This document shows, in pieces, positions 35,816 through 44,299 of a DNA stretch of 64,000 nucleotides (position 1 is the stretch's first letter; every line of letters starts with the position of its first letter). A program made the translations under genes and the position numbers. This DNA comes from Chryseobacterium shigense (GTDB lineage: Bacteria > Bacteroidota > Bacteroidia > Flavobacteriales > Weeksellaceae): positions 558,001-622,000 of the forward strand of contig NZ_FTNY01000003.1 of the NCBI RefSeq assembly GCF_900156575.1. The letters run 5' to 3'. Below the pieces are notes generated by a model that was given only the letters and a program-made list of their open reading frames with translations, ran no database searches and had not been told where the DNA came from.

Positions 35816-37141
35816 ATGGCCGAAATATCAGTAATGGCTTTATACGATCAGATTATTGACAATCACGGTGAATTTTTGGAGAGTCTTCATCACAGATTTC
35901 TGGATGGAGAGAGAAAATCTGCTCTTCAAAACTTCGAAAACTTAGGTTTTCCGACTAAAAAAGACGAAGAATATAAATATACCAACGTAAAAGAGATCAC
36001 GGAGAAAAATTATAATTTTTTCCCTAAAGAAAGTCACAATATTACCAGAGAACAGCTGGATCAGCTGCATTTAGGGGAAGAGAATTTTGACTGGATCGTT
36101 TTTGTAAACGGTAAACTTCATAAAGAACTTTCGAAAGTTTCTATTGAGAACGTAGAATTTCTTTCATTCAACTATGCATTGAATGACGGGAAACACAAAG
36201 AAGTATTTGATAAGTATTTCAATACCATTGCTTCTAAGGATACGGCTTTCACCAACTTAAATCTTGCGTACTGCAAATATGGTTTCTTTTTGAAAGTTCC
36301 TAAAAATGTAGTGATCGAAAAACCGATCCACATTTTTTATATTTCTCAAAATCAGGAAGAAAATACATTCTACAATACAAGAAACTTACTGATTGTAGAA
36401 GAGGGAGCCAAAGTAGAGGTTATCGAAAGTCACCACAATTTTGACAGTACTTATGTGCTGACTAATTCGGTGACGGAGATCTTTACCTATCCCAACGCAA
36501 AAGCTGACTGGCATAAGCTTCAGAATGACAACAATACGTCATATCTTATCGACAGTACTTTTGCAAGACAGGAAAAAGACAGCTTAACGACGGTGAATAC
36601 CTTCACTTTCGGAGGAAAGCTGGTAAGAAACAATCTGGACTTCATTCATAACGGAAGCAATATCAATTCGTTTATGAACGGAATCACGATCATTGGAAAA
36701 GATCAGTTGGTGGATCACCATACAGCAGTGCATCACAATTTCCCGAACTGTGAAAGCTACCAGAACTATAAAGGTATTTTCGACGGAAATGCCCACGGCG
36801 TTTTCAATGGAAAAGTATTCGTAGATAAATTGGCTCAAAAAACAAATGCTTACCAGCAGAACAATAATGTTTTACTAAGTGAAGGGGCTTCTATTGATAC
36901 CAAACCTCAGTTAGAGATCTTTGCAGATGATGTAAAATGTTCTCACGGCTGTACCGTAGGTCAGCTGAATGAAGAAGCGATGTTCTATTTGAGAGCAAGA
37001 GGAATTTCCAAGAAGGAAGCTCAAGCCTTGCTTCTATATGCTTTTGCCAATGATGCTATGCAAAACATTGACATTGAGCCGCTTAAAGAAAAAATTTCGA
37101 AACTTCTGGCTGAAAAGCTTAAAGTGGATTTAGAGTTTTAG
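35816..37141 (+). CDS. sufD: Fe-S cluster assembly protein SufD
   Basis: A 441-residue SufB paralogue that completes the SufBC2D scaffold. The C-terminal region shows DDVKCSHGCTVGQLNEEAMFYLRARGI (read in parts, about residues 370-395), with the conserved Cys-His pair; DGNAHGVFNGKVFV precedes it. A GTG directly before the ATG and an inner ATG at 35834 (MALYDQII) are alternatives; the latter is plausible. No cysteine desulfurase (sufS) or sufE follows: a terminator and leftward genes do. Confidence 0.95.
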   Translation: MAEISVMALYDQIIDNHGEFLESLHHRFLDGERKSALQNFENLGFPTKKDEEYKYTNVKEITEKNYNFFPKESHNITREQLDQLHLGEENFDWIVFVNGKLHKELSKVSIENVEFLSFNYALNDGKHKEVFDKYFNTIASKDTAFTNLNLAYCKYGFFLKVPKNVVIEKPIHIFYISQNQEENTFYNTRNLLIVEEGAKVEVIESHHNFDSTYVLTNSVTEIFTYPNAKADWHKLQNDNNTSYLIDSTFARQEKDSLTTVNTFTFGGKLVRNNLDFIHNGSNINSFMNGITIIGKDQLVDHHTAVHHNFPNCESYQNYKGIFDGNAHGVFNGKVFVDKLAQKTNAYQQNNNVLLSEGASIDTKPQLEIFADDVKCSHGCTVGQLNEEAMFYLRARGISKKEAQALLLYAFANDAMQNIDIEPLKEKISKLLAEKLKVDLEF

Positions 37142-37164
37142 GACTTATATAAATTGATACCAAG

Positions 37165-37191
37165 AAAGCACTTCAGTAGAAGTGCTTTTTT
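37165..37191 (+). terminator. Intrinsic terminator of the suf operon
   Basis: A 10-bp perfect stem (AAAGCACTTC / GAAGTGCTTT), AGTA loop and T-run, 24 bases after sufD. Confidence 0.9.
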
Positions 37192-37210
37192 ATTGATATT
37201 TGGTGGAGAA

Positions 37211-38134
37211 TTACTTCTTCATCCAGGACTGATTATCTTTCTTATCAGAACGTTTCTTCCCATTATCTATATTGTAGGCGAAGCCAACTCCCAATGTTTG
37301 TTTAAGCTGTGTTTTCTGGATCTGATTGTGGTCATACAAGAGATCCAGTGTTATATTGGTTGAAATGAACTTATTGATCTTCATGTTAAGGATTCCGCTG
37401 TACCCAAGCACCAGATGGTCAGGATGGTCAAGATAGTTTGAAAATACCGATGCGGTATTAGTCAGATTAATATTATCCATGATCTTGATCTTGTATATAG
37501 CTGTGCCCAAAAAACCAAACTGAAACAGAGAAGAATCTCCGCCATTTTTAAGACCGTATGTTCCAGCTGTCTGAAGATCTTCATCCAGAACAAAAGCCCA
37601 TCTTGCGTTGGCAGGACGAAGGGTCATCGTAAAGTTATCATTAGGACGATAGGTAACACCGGCACCGATATTAAGATATCCCGGAGCCATAAAATTGGAG
37701 ATCTTTTTGGCATCGGGATTATTTCCGTCTTCATACCCTCCTGCAAATTGTGTCTGAAGACCAATACCTCCTGAAATATACCAGTTTTTGGCAAATTCCC
37801 TTCCATAATTGGTTGACAAATTGATTACATCTTGTGTTTTTCTGGTACCGATACCTTTTGTATTGTTCTGCCCATACCCCAGAATAATAATGTTTTCCCA
37901 AAGGTCTTTCCCTTTTTCGTAGGTAAGATTATAATTCACTCCGGCAAGCCAGCCCACATTATTGGCTCCTCCACCTACCCAATTGGAGAAAGCTGCCTGA
38001 TTGAGCATTAATGTATTCTGACCCTGGATAGACCATGCTTTTACCGTATCTGCTGTAGCGGCATCAGTTTTGGTTTCCTGGGCCATTGTGCTTATTCCAA
38101 AAGATATGGAAGCGGCCAATAAAAGTTTTTTCAT
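37211..38134 (-). CDS. DUF3078 secreted or outer-membrane protein, copy 1
   Basis: A 307-residue exported protein with a signal peptide ending STMAQ. It has the DUF3078 layout: WSIQGQNTLMLNQAAFSNW, then WVGGGANNVGWLAGVNYNL, repeated beta-strands, and a final strand LGVGFAYNI. The strand pattern suggests an outer-membrane barrel or a lipoprotein-like beta-rich protein; the function is unknown. It is a close paralogue of the gene at 38369-39295, each with its own promoter box. Confidence 0.88.
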   Translation of the reverse strand: MKKLLLAASISFGISTMAQETKTDAATADTVKAWSIQGQNTLMLNQAAFSNWVGGGANNVGWLAGVNYNLTYEKGKDLWENIIILGYGQNNTKGIGTRKTQDVINLSTNYGREFAKNWYISGGIGLQTQFAGGYEDGNNPDAKKISNFMAPGYLNIGAGVTYRPNDNFTMTLRPANARWAFVLDEDLQTAGTYGLKNGGDSSLFQFGFLGTAIYKIKIMDNINLTNTASVFSNYLDHPDHLVLGYSGILNMKINKFISTNITLDLLYDHNQIQKTQLKQTLGVGFAYNIDNGKKRSDKKDNQSWMKK

Positions 38135-38153
38135 AAGTAAGGATTTTTCGTTA

Positions 38154-38161
38154 CAAAAATA
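38154..38161 (-). promoter_or_regulatory. Promoter -7 box for DUF3078 copy 1
   Basis: The minus strand reads TATTTTTG, 19 bases before the ATG; the same box, at 21 bases, precedes copy 2. Confidence 0.5.
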
Positions 38162-38314
38162 TACATATAATTTTTGTTAAAAAACTAATCACTCATCTTT
38201 GAAATATGAAAACTATTATTTAATACATTAAAAACACGCATGTTACTCTCAAAAAAAGCAATAAAAAGAGTAAAATGAACTTATGAAAACTTAAAATACC
38301 TTATGCTCAGGCGA

Positions 38315-38343
38315 CAAAAAAAGCACCTCGTACTGAAGCACTT
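38315..38343 (-). terminator. Probable terminator after DUF3078 copy 2
   Basis: On the minus strand, AAGTGCTTC pairs with GAGGTGCTT through several G-U pairs, followed by TTTTTT. Confidence 0.55.
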
Positions 38344-38368
38344 TTGTATAGGATAAATCAATTGTAAT

Positions 38369-39295
38369 CTATTTTTTAATCCACCATTGACTGTCTTTCC
38401 GGTCAGAACGTTTTACCCCATTATTCAACATATAAGCGAATCCTATTCCAAGTGTCTGCTTCAGCTGAGTTTTCTGGACCTGGTTATGATCATAAAGAAG
38501 ATCCAGCGTAATGTTGGATGAAATAAACTTATTGACCTTAAAATTCACAGCGGCTCCGTACGCAAGAACAAGTCTTTCCGGATGATCCAGATAATTGGAA
38601 AATACGGAGGCCGTATTGGTAATATGCACATTCTCCATCAATTTCACTTTATATAATGCCGTTCCCAGGAAACCGAATTGCAGCAAGGAAGTGTCTCCGT
38701 CGCTTTTCAATCCATAGCTTCCAGCAAACTGAAGTTCTTTATCCAGCACAAAGGTCCATCTGGCGTTGGTAGGACGAAGGGTAACCGTCAAATTATCATT
38801 AGGCCTGTATGTGATACCCATCCCGAGATTCAGATAGCCCGGAGCCATAAAATTGGATATTTTTTTTGCCGCAGGATTATTGCCATCTTCATATCCGGCG
38901 GCAAACTGTGACTGCAGCCCCGCACCTAAAGAGAAATACCAGCTTTTGGAAAATTTACGCCCATAATTGGTAGAGATATTGATTACATCCTGCGTTTTTC
39001 TTACTCCAAGACCTTTTGTATCGTTTTGCCCATAATCCAGAGCAATAATATTCTCCCAGAGATCATTGTCTTTTTCATAGGTGATATTGTAATTCACCCC
39101 GGCAAGCCATCCTACATTGTTGGCTCCCCCACCCGCCCAGTTTGAAAAGGCGGCCTGATTGATCATTAAACTGTTTTTTCCTAATACCGACCAGTATTTT
39201 ACCGTATCTACGACTACTGAATCTTTTTTCAATTCTTCTTGTGCACTTGCATAAATCCCCATAGAAAAGGAAAGAATCAATAAAAACTTCTTCAT
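38369..39295 (-). CDS. DUF3078 secreted or outer-membrane protein, copy 2
   Basis: A 308-residue exported protein; signal peptide ending IYASAQ. It keeps the same blocks as the copy at 37211-38134: WSVLGKNSLMINQAAFSNWA, GGGANNVGWLAGVNYNIT, TYRPNDNLTVTLRPTNARW, and the end of the chain FAYMLNNG. Most positions are identical by eye, so this is a fairly recent tandem duplication. Its own TATTTTTG box and terminator suggest independent transcription. Confidence 0.88.
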   Translation of the reverse strand: MKKFLLILSFSMGIYASAQEELKKDSVVVDTVKYWSVLGKNSLMINQAAFSNWAGGGANNVGWLAGVNYNITYEKDNDLWENIIALDYGQNDTKGLGVRKTQDVINISTNYGRKFSKSWYFSLGAGLQSQFAAGYEDGNNPAAKKISNFMAPGYLNLGMGITYRPNDNLTVTLRPTNARWTFVLDKELQFAGSYGLKSDGDTSLLQFGFLGTALYKVKLMENVHITNTASVFSNYLDHPERLVLAYGAAVNFKVNKFISSNITLDLLYDHNQVQKTQLKQTLGIGFAYMLNNGVKRSDRKDSQWWIKK

Positions 39296-39316
39296 TATTT
39301 TACATGATTTTCATTA

Positions 39317-39324
39317 CAAAAATA
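39317..39324 (-). promoter_or_regulatory. Promoter -7 box for DUF3078 copy 2
   Basis: The minus strand reads TATTTTTG, 21 bases upstream of the ATG. Confidence 0.5.
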
Positions 39325-39542
39325 TTAATATAATTTTTTTTAAAGCAAATTCAGGTTGATAAAAACCTTTAAATAAGCAAAATTCATTTCAGACAACCAA
39401 AAACAAGCCAGTTTAATACCAAATATTAAGTTCTGTATTTTAAAATTGGAACCTTTTGTCTTAAAATACAGCGTCCTGATCCTTCTACATCGACAAATTT
39501 TCCGAAATTTATCATTGGCTTTTGATTTGACGTACCCTCCAC

Positions 39543-40310
39543 ATGTTTAAAAATATAATTTCCAAAAGAGCTGTTATAACTCCATTGCTGATGCTGTCCG
39601 CAATGTGGTTCGGCTACTTTCTGCAGATGCAGGGCTTTTTCCAAAGCTGTTTTGGGGCCATTATACCTTTATTACCGGAAGGCTTGCTGGGCGTTATCAC
39701 AGCTCCTCTTCTGCACGGAAATATTGATCATATTATAGGAAACTCTATTCCGGTAGCCGTTCTTCTGTTTCTGCTCTACCAGTTTTATCCATTAGTAGCC
39801 AATAAAGTCTTTATTATCGGCTGGCTGGCTACAGGGCTGCTTGTATGGATGCTCCCTCCAATAGACATCCTTACGGGCGACTATATGTACACCTGTACTA
39901 TTGGTGCCAGCGGGATCGTGTACGTTCTTGCATTCTTTCTGTTCTTCAGCGGTGTTTTTAAATGGAATACGAAACTGCTTACCATATCGCTCCTTGTTGT
40001 CTTATACTATGGCAGCTTGATTTGGGGAATGTTTCCCGAGGAACTTTTCTACACGATGCAGGAGCCTAGTAAGATCTCATGGCAGGCCCATCTTTCGGGA
40101 GCTGTTGTAGGAAGCATTATTGCCTTTGCCTTTAAAAATGTTGGGGAGAGAAAGAAAAAATACATCTGGGAATTTCCTAATTATTATAGCGAAAAGGATG
40201 ATAAATTGTGGCAGGAATACAAGGAAAACCATCCTGATGACTTTCTGGAACTGCCTTATAAAAAAAGAGATGATATCTGGGATCATTTGGATGAATTAAG
40301 AAGGAAGTAA
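39543..40310 (+). CDS. Rhomboid-family intramembrane serine protease
   Basis: A 255-residue membrane protein with six helices. The catalytic dyad is visible: Ser 123 in the TIGASGIVY motif and His 183 in SWQAHLSGAVVG. LLHGNIDHIIGNS (about residues 57-69) is the conserved loop-helix segment. The C-terminal 50 residues are charged and cytoplasmic. It cleaves substrates within the membrane; targets unknown. Confidence 0.93.
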   Translation: MFKNIISKRAVITPLLMLSAMWFGYFLQMQGFFQSCFGAIIPLLPEGLLGVITAPLLHGNIDHIIGNSIPVAVLLFLLYQFYPLVANKVFIIGWLATGLLVWMLPPIDILTGDYMYTCTIGASGIVYVLAFFLFFSGVFKWNTKLLTISLLVVLYYGSLIWGMFPEELFYTMQEPSKISWQAHLSGAVVGSIIAFAFKNVGERKKKYIWEFPNYYSEKDDKLWQEYKENHPDDFLELPYKKRDDIWDHLDELRRK

Positions 40311-40459
40311 AGGGACAGGAAGACGTTGAGGGAAGCTGGAATTTACTGGGACATGCGATAAGTGCTTCTACAAGTAATCAACGCGCCTCTGGCTATTCAG
40401 TAGGAGGAATAACCTGGATCTTTAGGCTTGCTGACAATATTCAAGTCAGGTTATTTTAT

Positions 40460-40467
40460 TACATTTG
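40460..40467 (+). promoter_or_regulatory. Promoter -7 box for dprA
   Basis: TACATTTG, 13 bases before the dprA ATG. No clear -33 element. Confidence 0.4.
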
Positions 40468-40480
40468 AAAAAAAACACAC

Positions 40481-41590
40481 ATGATCCCGGAAGAATATCT
40501 TTATGCCATCGCTCTGCGCGAATGCAGCCTGGTTGGCGACATCAATTTCCATAAACTTGTAAGAACCTTTGGAAGTGCAGAAGAAGCCTGGAAAAGAGCA
40601 AAGAAAGAGTATAATATAACAGACGGTATCGGCAAAAAAACAGTCTCTGATATCGGTAATGTGAACTATTTGAAATTTGCAGAAAGGGAAATACAATTCT
40701 GTGAAAACAATAACATCACGATTTTGCTTCGATATCTTAATGAACTTCCTCATTTGCTCAATGAATGTGACGACTGTCCTGCCATTCTCTATCAAAAAGG
40801 AAATTTTGACGATTCATTGCAGAAGATCAGCATTGTAGGAACACGAAATATGACTGCATATGGTAAGCAGTTCATCGGTGAGTTCTTCGAAACCACAAAG
40901 ACCTCCAAATACATATCAGTCAGCGGATTAGCTCTTGGCGTTGATAAGGAAGTGCATGAGCAGTCTATTCAATATAAAATACCTACTGTCGCTGTGCTCG
41001 CTCATGGTTTTCATATGCTTTATCCTGCTAAAAATAAAAGACTCTCCGAGAAGATTCTGGAAGAGGGCGGCGCATTGCTCACCGAATTCAATTCATCCCG
41101 AAAACCGGACCGCGAAAACTTTATTCAAAGGAACAGAGTGATCGCAGGAATTTCGCCTTCAACCATCGTTGTTGAAACGGGATTCGGAGGCGGTTCTGTG
41201 AGCACGGCAGCTTTTGCCAATGATTACAACCGGGAAGTTTTTGCGCTGCCCGGAAAAATCACAGATCCTTATAGCCAGGGATGTAATCAATTGATTTTCC
41301 AGAATAAAGCATCCGCTATTTCTACCATAAAAGATCTTGTGGATTCATTGGGATTCAATCATTCAAAAGAGAAAGTAGCCGAGCTGTTTCCTTACTGTGA
41401 GATAAGTATACAACTTACTGAAAATCAAGAATCCGTTTATCAGTCGATCAAAGCCAATCCTCAGGTATCTCTTGATGATCTGGCAGAGATGATTTCAATG
41501 CCTTCTTATAAAATTCTTCCTGTAATTTTGGAATTAGAGCTTTTGGGGAAAGTAAAATCATTTTCCGGGAGGCAATTTAGTGCAATTTGA
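40481..41590 (+). CDS. dprA: DNA-processing protein DprA
   Basis: A 369-residue cytoplasmic protein that protects incoming single-stranded DNA and loads RecA in natural transformation. The Rossmann-like core shows ISIVGTRNMTAYGKQF (about residue 116), SVSGLALGVDKEVHEQS (about 147), VAVLAHGFHMLYPAKNKRL, ENFIQRNRVIAG and VVETGFGGGSVSTAAFA. An N-terminal helical domain and a C-terminal winged-helix-like segment (about 310-369) complete it. Length is normal. Confidence 0.95.
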   Translation: MIPEEYLYAIALRECSLVGDINFHKLVRTFGSAEEAWKRAKKEYNITDGIGKKTVSDIGNVNYLKFAEREIQFCENNNITILLRYLNELPHLLNECDDCPAILYQKGNFDDSLQKISIVGTRNMTAYGKQFIGEFFETTKTSKYISVSGLALGVDKEVHEQSIQYKIPTVAVLAHGFHMLYPAKNKRLSEKILEEGGALLTEFNSSRKPDRENFIQRNRVIAGISPSTIVVETGFGGGSVSTAAFANDYNREVFALPGKITDPYSQGCNQLIFQNKASAISTIKDLVDSLGFNHSKEKVAELFPYCEISIQLTENQESVYQSIKANPQVSLDDLAEMISMPSYKILPVILELELLGKVKSFSGRQFSAI

Positions 41591-41780
41591 GAATTAACGA
41601 TTTCTTAATATTGCATTATTTGAGACGTAACTTTTAATTTTCAACAAAATTTGATCATTAATTATCAATTTAATAATATTTCGGAACATTATTATTTAAT
41701 TTTCAGCAATGTTGAAATACAGTATTGTGAATCTTGAAAAAAAAATTAAATTTGTTGACAATAATATTCAACCCTACTAT

Positions 41781-43139
41781 ATGGAACAATATAATATTGA
41801 CCAGAAAATCCAGGAGTTTATTGCCAAGATTGAAGCAAAAAATCCAAATGAACCAGAATTTTTACAAGCCGTAAAAGAAGTAGCTGTGACTGTAATTCCG
41901 TTTATTATGACCAAAAAGGAATATACAGGAATGAAGCTTCTAGAGAGAATGGCTGAAGCTGAAAGAATCATTATCTTCAGAGTTCCATGGGTTGATGATA
42001 AAGGAGAGATCCAGGTAAACAGAGGATTCAGAATCCAAATGAACTCTGCGATCGGACCATACAAAGGAGGAATTCGTTTCCACCCTACTGTAAACCTTTC
42101 AGTTCTTAAATTCCTTGCTTTCGAGCAGGTATTTAAAAACTCATTGACTACTCTTCCAATGGGAGGAGGTAAAGGAGGTTCAGATTTTGACCCACAAGGA
42201 AAATCTGATATGGAAGTAATGCGTTTCTGCCAGGCTTTCATGACTGAATTATGCAAGCATATCGGTCCTGAAACAGACGTTCCTGCAGGAGACATTGGTG
42301 TAGGTGCCCGAGAGATCGGATATCTTTTCGGACAATACAAAAAAGTAAGAAACGAATTTACAGGAGTACTTACAGGAAAAGGTCTTGCGTACGGAGGTTC
42401 ACTTATCCGTCCTGAAGCCACAGGATATGGAGTAGTATACTTCGCAGAGCAGATGCTTAAAACGATCAATGAAACATTCAAGGATAAAATTGTAAGTGTA
42501 TCAGGTTTCGGAAATGTAGCTTGGGGAGTCATCAAAAAGGCAACTGAGCTTGGGGCTAAAGTTGTGACAATCTCAGGACCGGACGGTTACATCTACGATA
42601 AAGACGGTATCAGTGGAGATAAAATTGATTATTTATTAGAACTTAGATCTTCTGGGAACAACAGAGCTGAAGACTATGCTAAAAAATATCCTTCTGCTGA
42701 ATTCCACGCCGGAAAACGTCCTTGGGAGGTTAAATGTGATGTTGCATTCCCGTCTGCTACTCAGAATGAACTTGATCTTGAAGATGCTAAAGTTTTGGTA
42801 GAAAACGGATGTGTTTGCGTTACTGAAGCAGCCAATATGCCTTCTACATTAGATGCGATCAACTATTTCCTGGATAATAAGATATTATTCTCTCCTGGTA
42901 AGGCTTCCAACGCTGGAGGTGTTGCTACTTCAGGTCTTGAGATGACCCAAAACTCTATCCGTCTTAACTGGACTTCTGAAGAAGTTGACGCAAGACTGAA
43001 AGAAATTATGATCGGAATCCACAAGGCTTGCAGAGACTATGGAAAAGATGAAAACGGCTACGTAAACTACGTGAAAGGTGCAAACATTGCCGGCTTCGTG
43101 AAAGTTGCAGAAGCAATGCTAGCTCAGGGTGTAGTATAA
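41781..43139 (+). CDS. gdhA: Glutamate dehydrogenase, hexameric NADP-type
   Basis: A 452-residue enzyme interconverting glutamate and 2-oxoglutarate plus ammonia. Diagnostic stretches: GPYKGGIRFHPTVN (about residue 92), LPMGGGKGGSDFDPQGKSD (about 125, with the catalytic Lys), DVPAGDIGVGAREIGYLFG (about 165) and SGFGNVAWG (about 239, nucleotide binding). The ATG at 41781 gives the usual N-terminus; an in-frame ATG 72 bases upstream would add an unconserved 24-residue stretch. Two terminators follow. Confidence 0.96.
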   Translation: MEQYNIDQKIQEFIAKIEAKNPNEPEFLQAVKEVAVTVIPFIMTKKEYTGMKLLERMAEAERIIIFRVPWVDDKGEIQVNRGFRIQMNSAIGPYKGGIRFHPTVNLSVLKFLAFEQVFKNSLTTLPMGGGKGGSDFDPQGKSDMEVMRFCQAFMTELCKHIGPETDVPAGDIGVGAREIGYLFGQYKKVRNEFTGVLTGKGLAYGGSLIRPEATGYGVVYFAEQMLKTINETFKDKIVSVSGFGNVAWGVIKKATELGAKVVTISGPDGYIYDKDGISGDKIDYLLELRSSGNNRAEDYAKKYPSAEFHAGKRPWEVKCDVAFPSATQNELDLEDAKVLVENGCVCVTEAANMPSTLDAINYFLDNKILFSPGKASNAGGVATSGLEMTQNSIRLNWTSEEVDARLKEIMIGIHKACRDYGKDENGYVNYVKGANIAGFVKVAEAMLAQGVV

Positions 43140-43147
43140 AAATAATA

Positions 43148-43176
43148 AAGGTTGGGAAAGTTCCCAGCCTTTTTTG
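43148..43176 (+). terminator. First terminator after gdhA
   Basis: An 11-bp stem with one wobble (AAGGTTGGGAA / TTCCCAGCCTT), 3-nt loop and T-run. Confidence 0.85.
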
Positions 43177-43225
43177 ATAAAGCCTGTTCCCGGGATAATG
43201 GGAAAAAAGTAAAAAGTGAAAGGAG

Positions 43226-43254
43226 AAAGCGCGGTACCTGTATCGCGCTTTTTT
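43226..43254 (+). terminator. Second terminator after gdhA
   Basis: An 8-bp GC-rich stem (AAAGCGCG / CGCGCTTT), 10-nt loop, then T-run, 87 bases past gdhA. Confidence 0.75.
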
Positions 43255-43311
43255 ATTTTTAAGGCTGAATGATAGCCTCAAAAATATTAACAAGAAATTT
43301 ATTTAAAGATT

Positions 43312-43345
43312 ATAAAAAATCCTGAGACATTGTGCCTCAGGATTT
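43312..43345 (-). terminator. Terminator after the small Thr/Gln-rich protein gene
   Basis: A 10-bp perfect stem (AAATCCTGAG / CTCAGGATTT) followed on the minus strand by TTTTTT. Confidence 0.85.
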
Positions 43346-43366
43346 CCTTTCTACTTTATTCAATAT

Positions 43367-43696
43367 TTACTTCGATGACTTTGCTTTTTTCTTGCTTTTT
43401 CTCTCTTCTTTCGTGGCCTCCGCAGGTTTAGCAGTATCTGTGGTCGTTTCCGTATTTACTGTTGCTGTAGCATCAGCTGTTGTGGTAGGAATTGCTGAGC
43501 CATCTACTGTTGCGGTTGCTGTAGTGTTTTGTTTCTGTGCATCTGCAGAACTGTTGGTTTGTGTATTCTGCTGTTGAGTTGGGGTGGTATGGTTGTGAGT
43601 GGTATCGGCTGGTTTCTGAGGTTGTGTCTGTGTTTGTGCCGACACTGCGATTACACCGACTAAAGTAAACGCTGCTGTTAAAACTAACTTTTTCAT
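43367..43696 (-). CDS. Small secreted low-complexity protein
   Basis: A 109-residue exported protein. The signal peptide (MKKLVLTAAFTLVGVIAV) ends at SAQ. The mature chain is almost entirely Thr, Gln, Ala and Asn (QTQTQPQKPADTTHNH, then TTTADATATVNTETT), ending in a basic tail (KEERKSKKKAKSSK). Such proteins are common in Chryseobacterium and are presumably disordered; the function is unknown. The start at 43696 is preferred since an upstream in-frame ATG only adds a non-signal stretch. Confidence 0.7.
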   Translation of the reverse strand: MKKLVLTAAFTLVGVIAVSAQTQTQPQKPADTTHNHTTPTQQQNTQTNSSADAQKQNTTATATVDGSAIPTTTADATATVNTETTTDTAKPAEATKEERKSKKKAKSSK

Positions 43697-43810
43697 ACTA
43701 TTAATATTTAAATGGTTGTTTAAATTAAACGACACATTTTTTATTAAATTATATGTAATCATCTTATTTAACGTACTTTATCATTATTTAAGAGATTTTA
43801 CAAAGGGGTA

Positions 43811-44299
43811 TTACTTTGAAATATTCTTCATCATCTTTTCCACGAATTCAAATGCAGCTGGGCAAATAACAGTGTTTTTCATCATAAGATCATTGATCTG
43901 ATAGATCTTTTTACGATCTGTATGCGGGTACTCACGACAGGCTTTCGGCCTTACTTCATAGATGGAACAGGTATTGTCATTATTCAGAAAAAAGCACGGA
44001 AGATTCTGGAGTACCTTATCATTATCTTCATCCACCCTTAAAAACTTTGATTCAAAATCAGCCTGCTTCATACGCAGGTGCTTAGAAATGCGTTCAATGT
44101 CTTTTTCGGTATATAGAGGTCCGGTTGTTTTACAGCAATTGGCACACTGCAGGCAATCTATTTCATCGAAAACTTCATCATGGGTTTCCTGAACTATATA
44201 ATCGAGGTTTTTGGGCGGTTTTTTTTTCAATCCGTCCAGAAATTTTTTATGTTCCTTCTGCTTTTGTAAAGCCTGCTTTTTATAGAGGTCTAAATTCAT
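43811..44299 (-). CDS. YkgJ-family cysteine-cluster protein
   Basis: A 162-residue cytoplasmic protein. The cysteine pattern is CLQCANCCKTTGPLY (about residues 49-63), CFFLNNDNTCSIYEVRPKACREYP (read in parts, about 104-127) and a late CPAA. This matches the YkgJ/UPF0153 zinc- or iron-binding family. Role unknown. Its ATG overlaps the stop of the Kir channel gene (TAATG), so the two are coupled. Confidence 0.88.
   Translation of the reverse strand: MNLDLYKKQALQKQKEHKKFLDGLKKKPPKNLDYIVQETHDEVFDEIDCLQCANCCKTTGPLYTEKDIERISKHLRMKQADFESKFLRVDEDNDKVLQNLPCFFLNNDNTCSIYEVRPKACREYPHTDRKKIYQINDLMMKNTVICPAAFEFVEKMMKNISK

Noticed and set aside
40311..40480. Possible small gene between the rhomboid gene and dprA
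   Set aside because: No frame of useful length with a start; only a promoter box for dprA is supported.
41777..42535. 252-codon open frame opposite gdhA
   Set aside because: It is antisense to a clear glutamate dehydrogenase, has no family resemblance and arises from codon bias.
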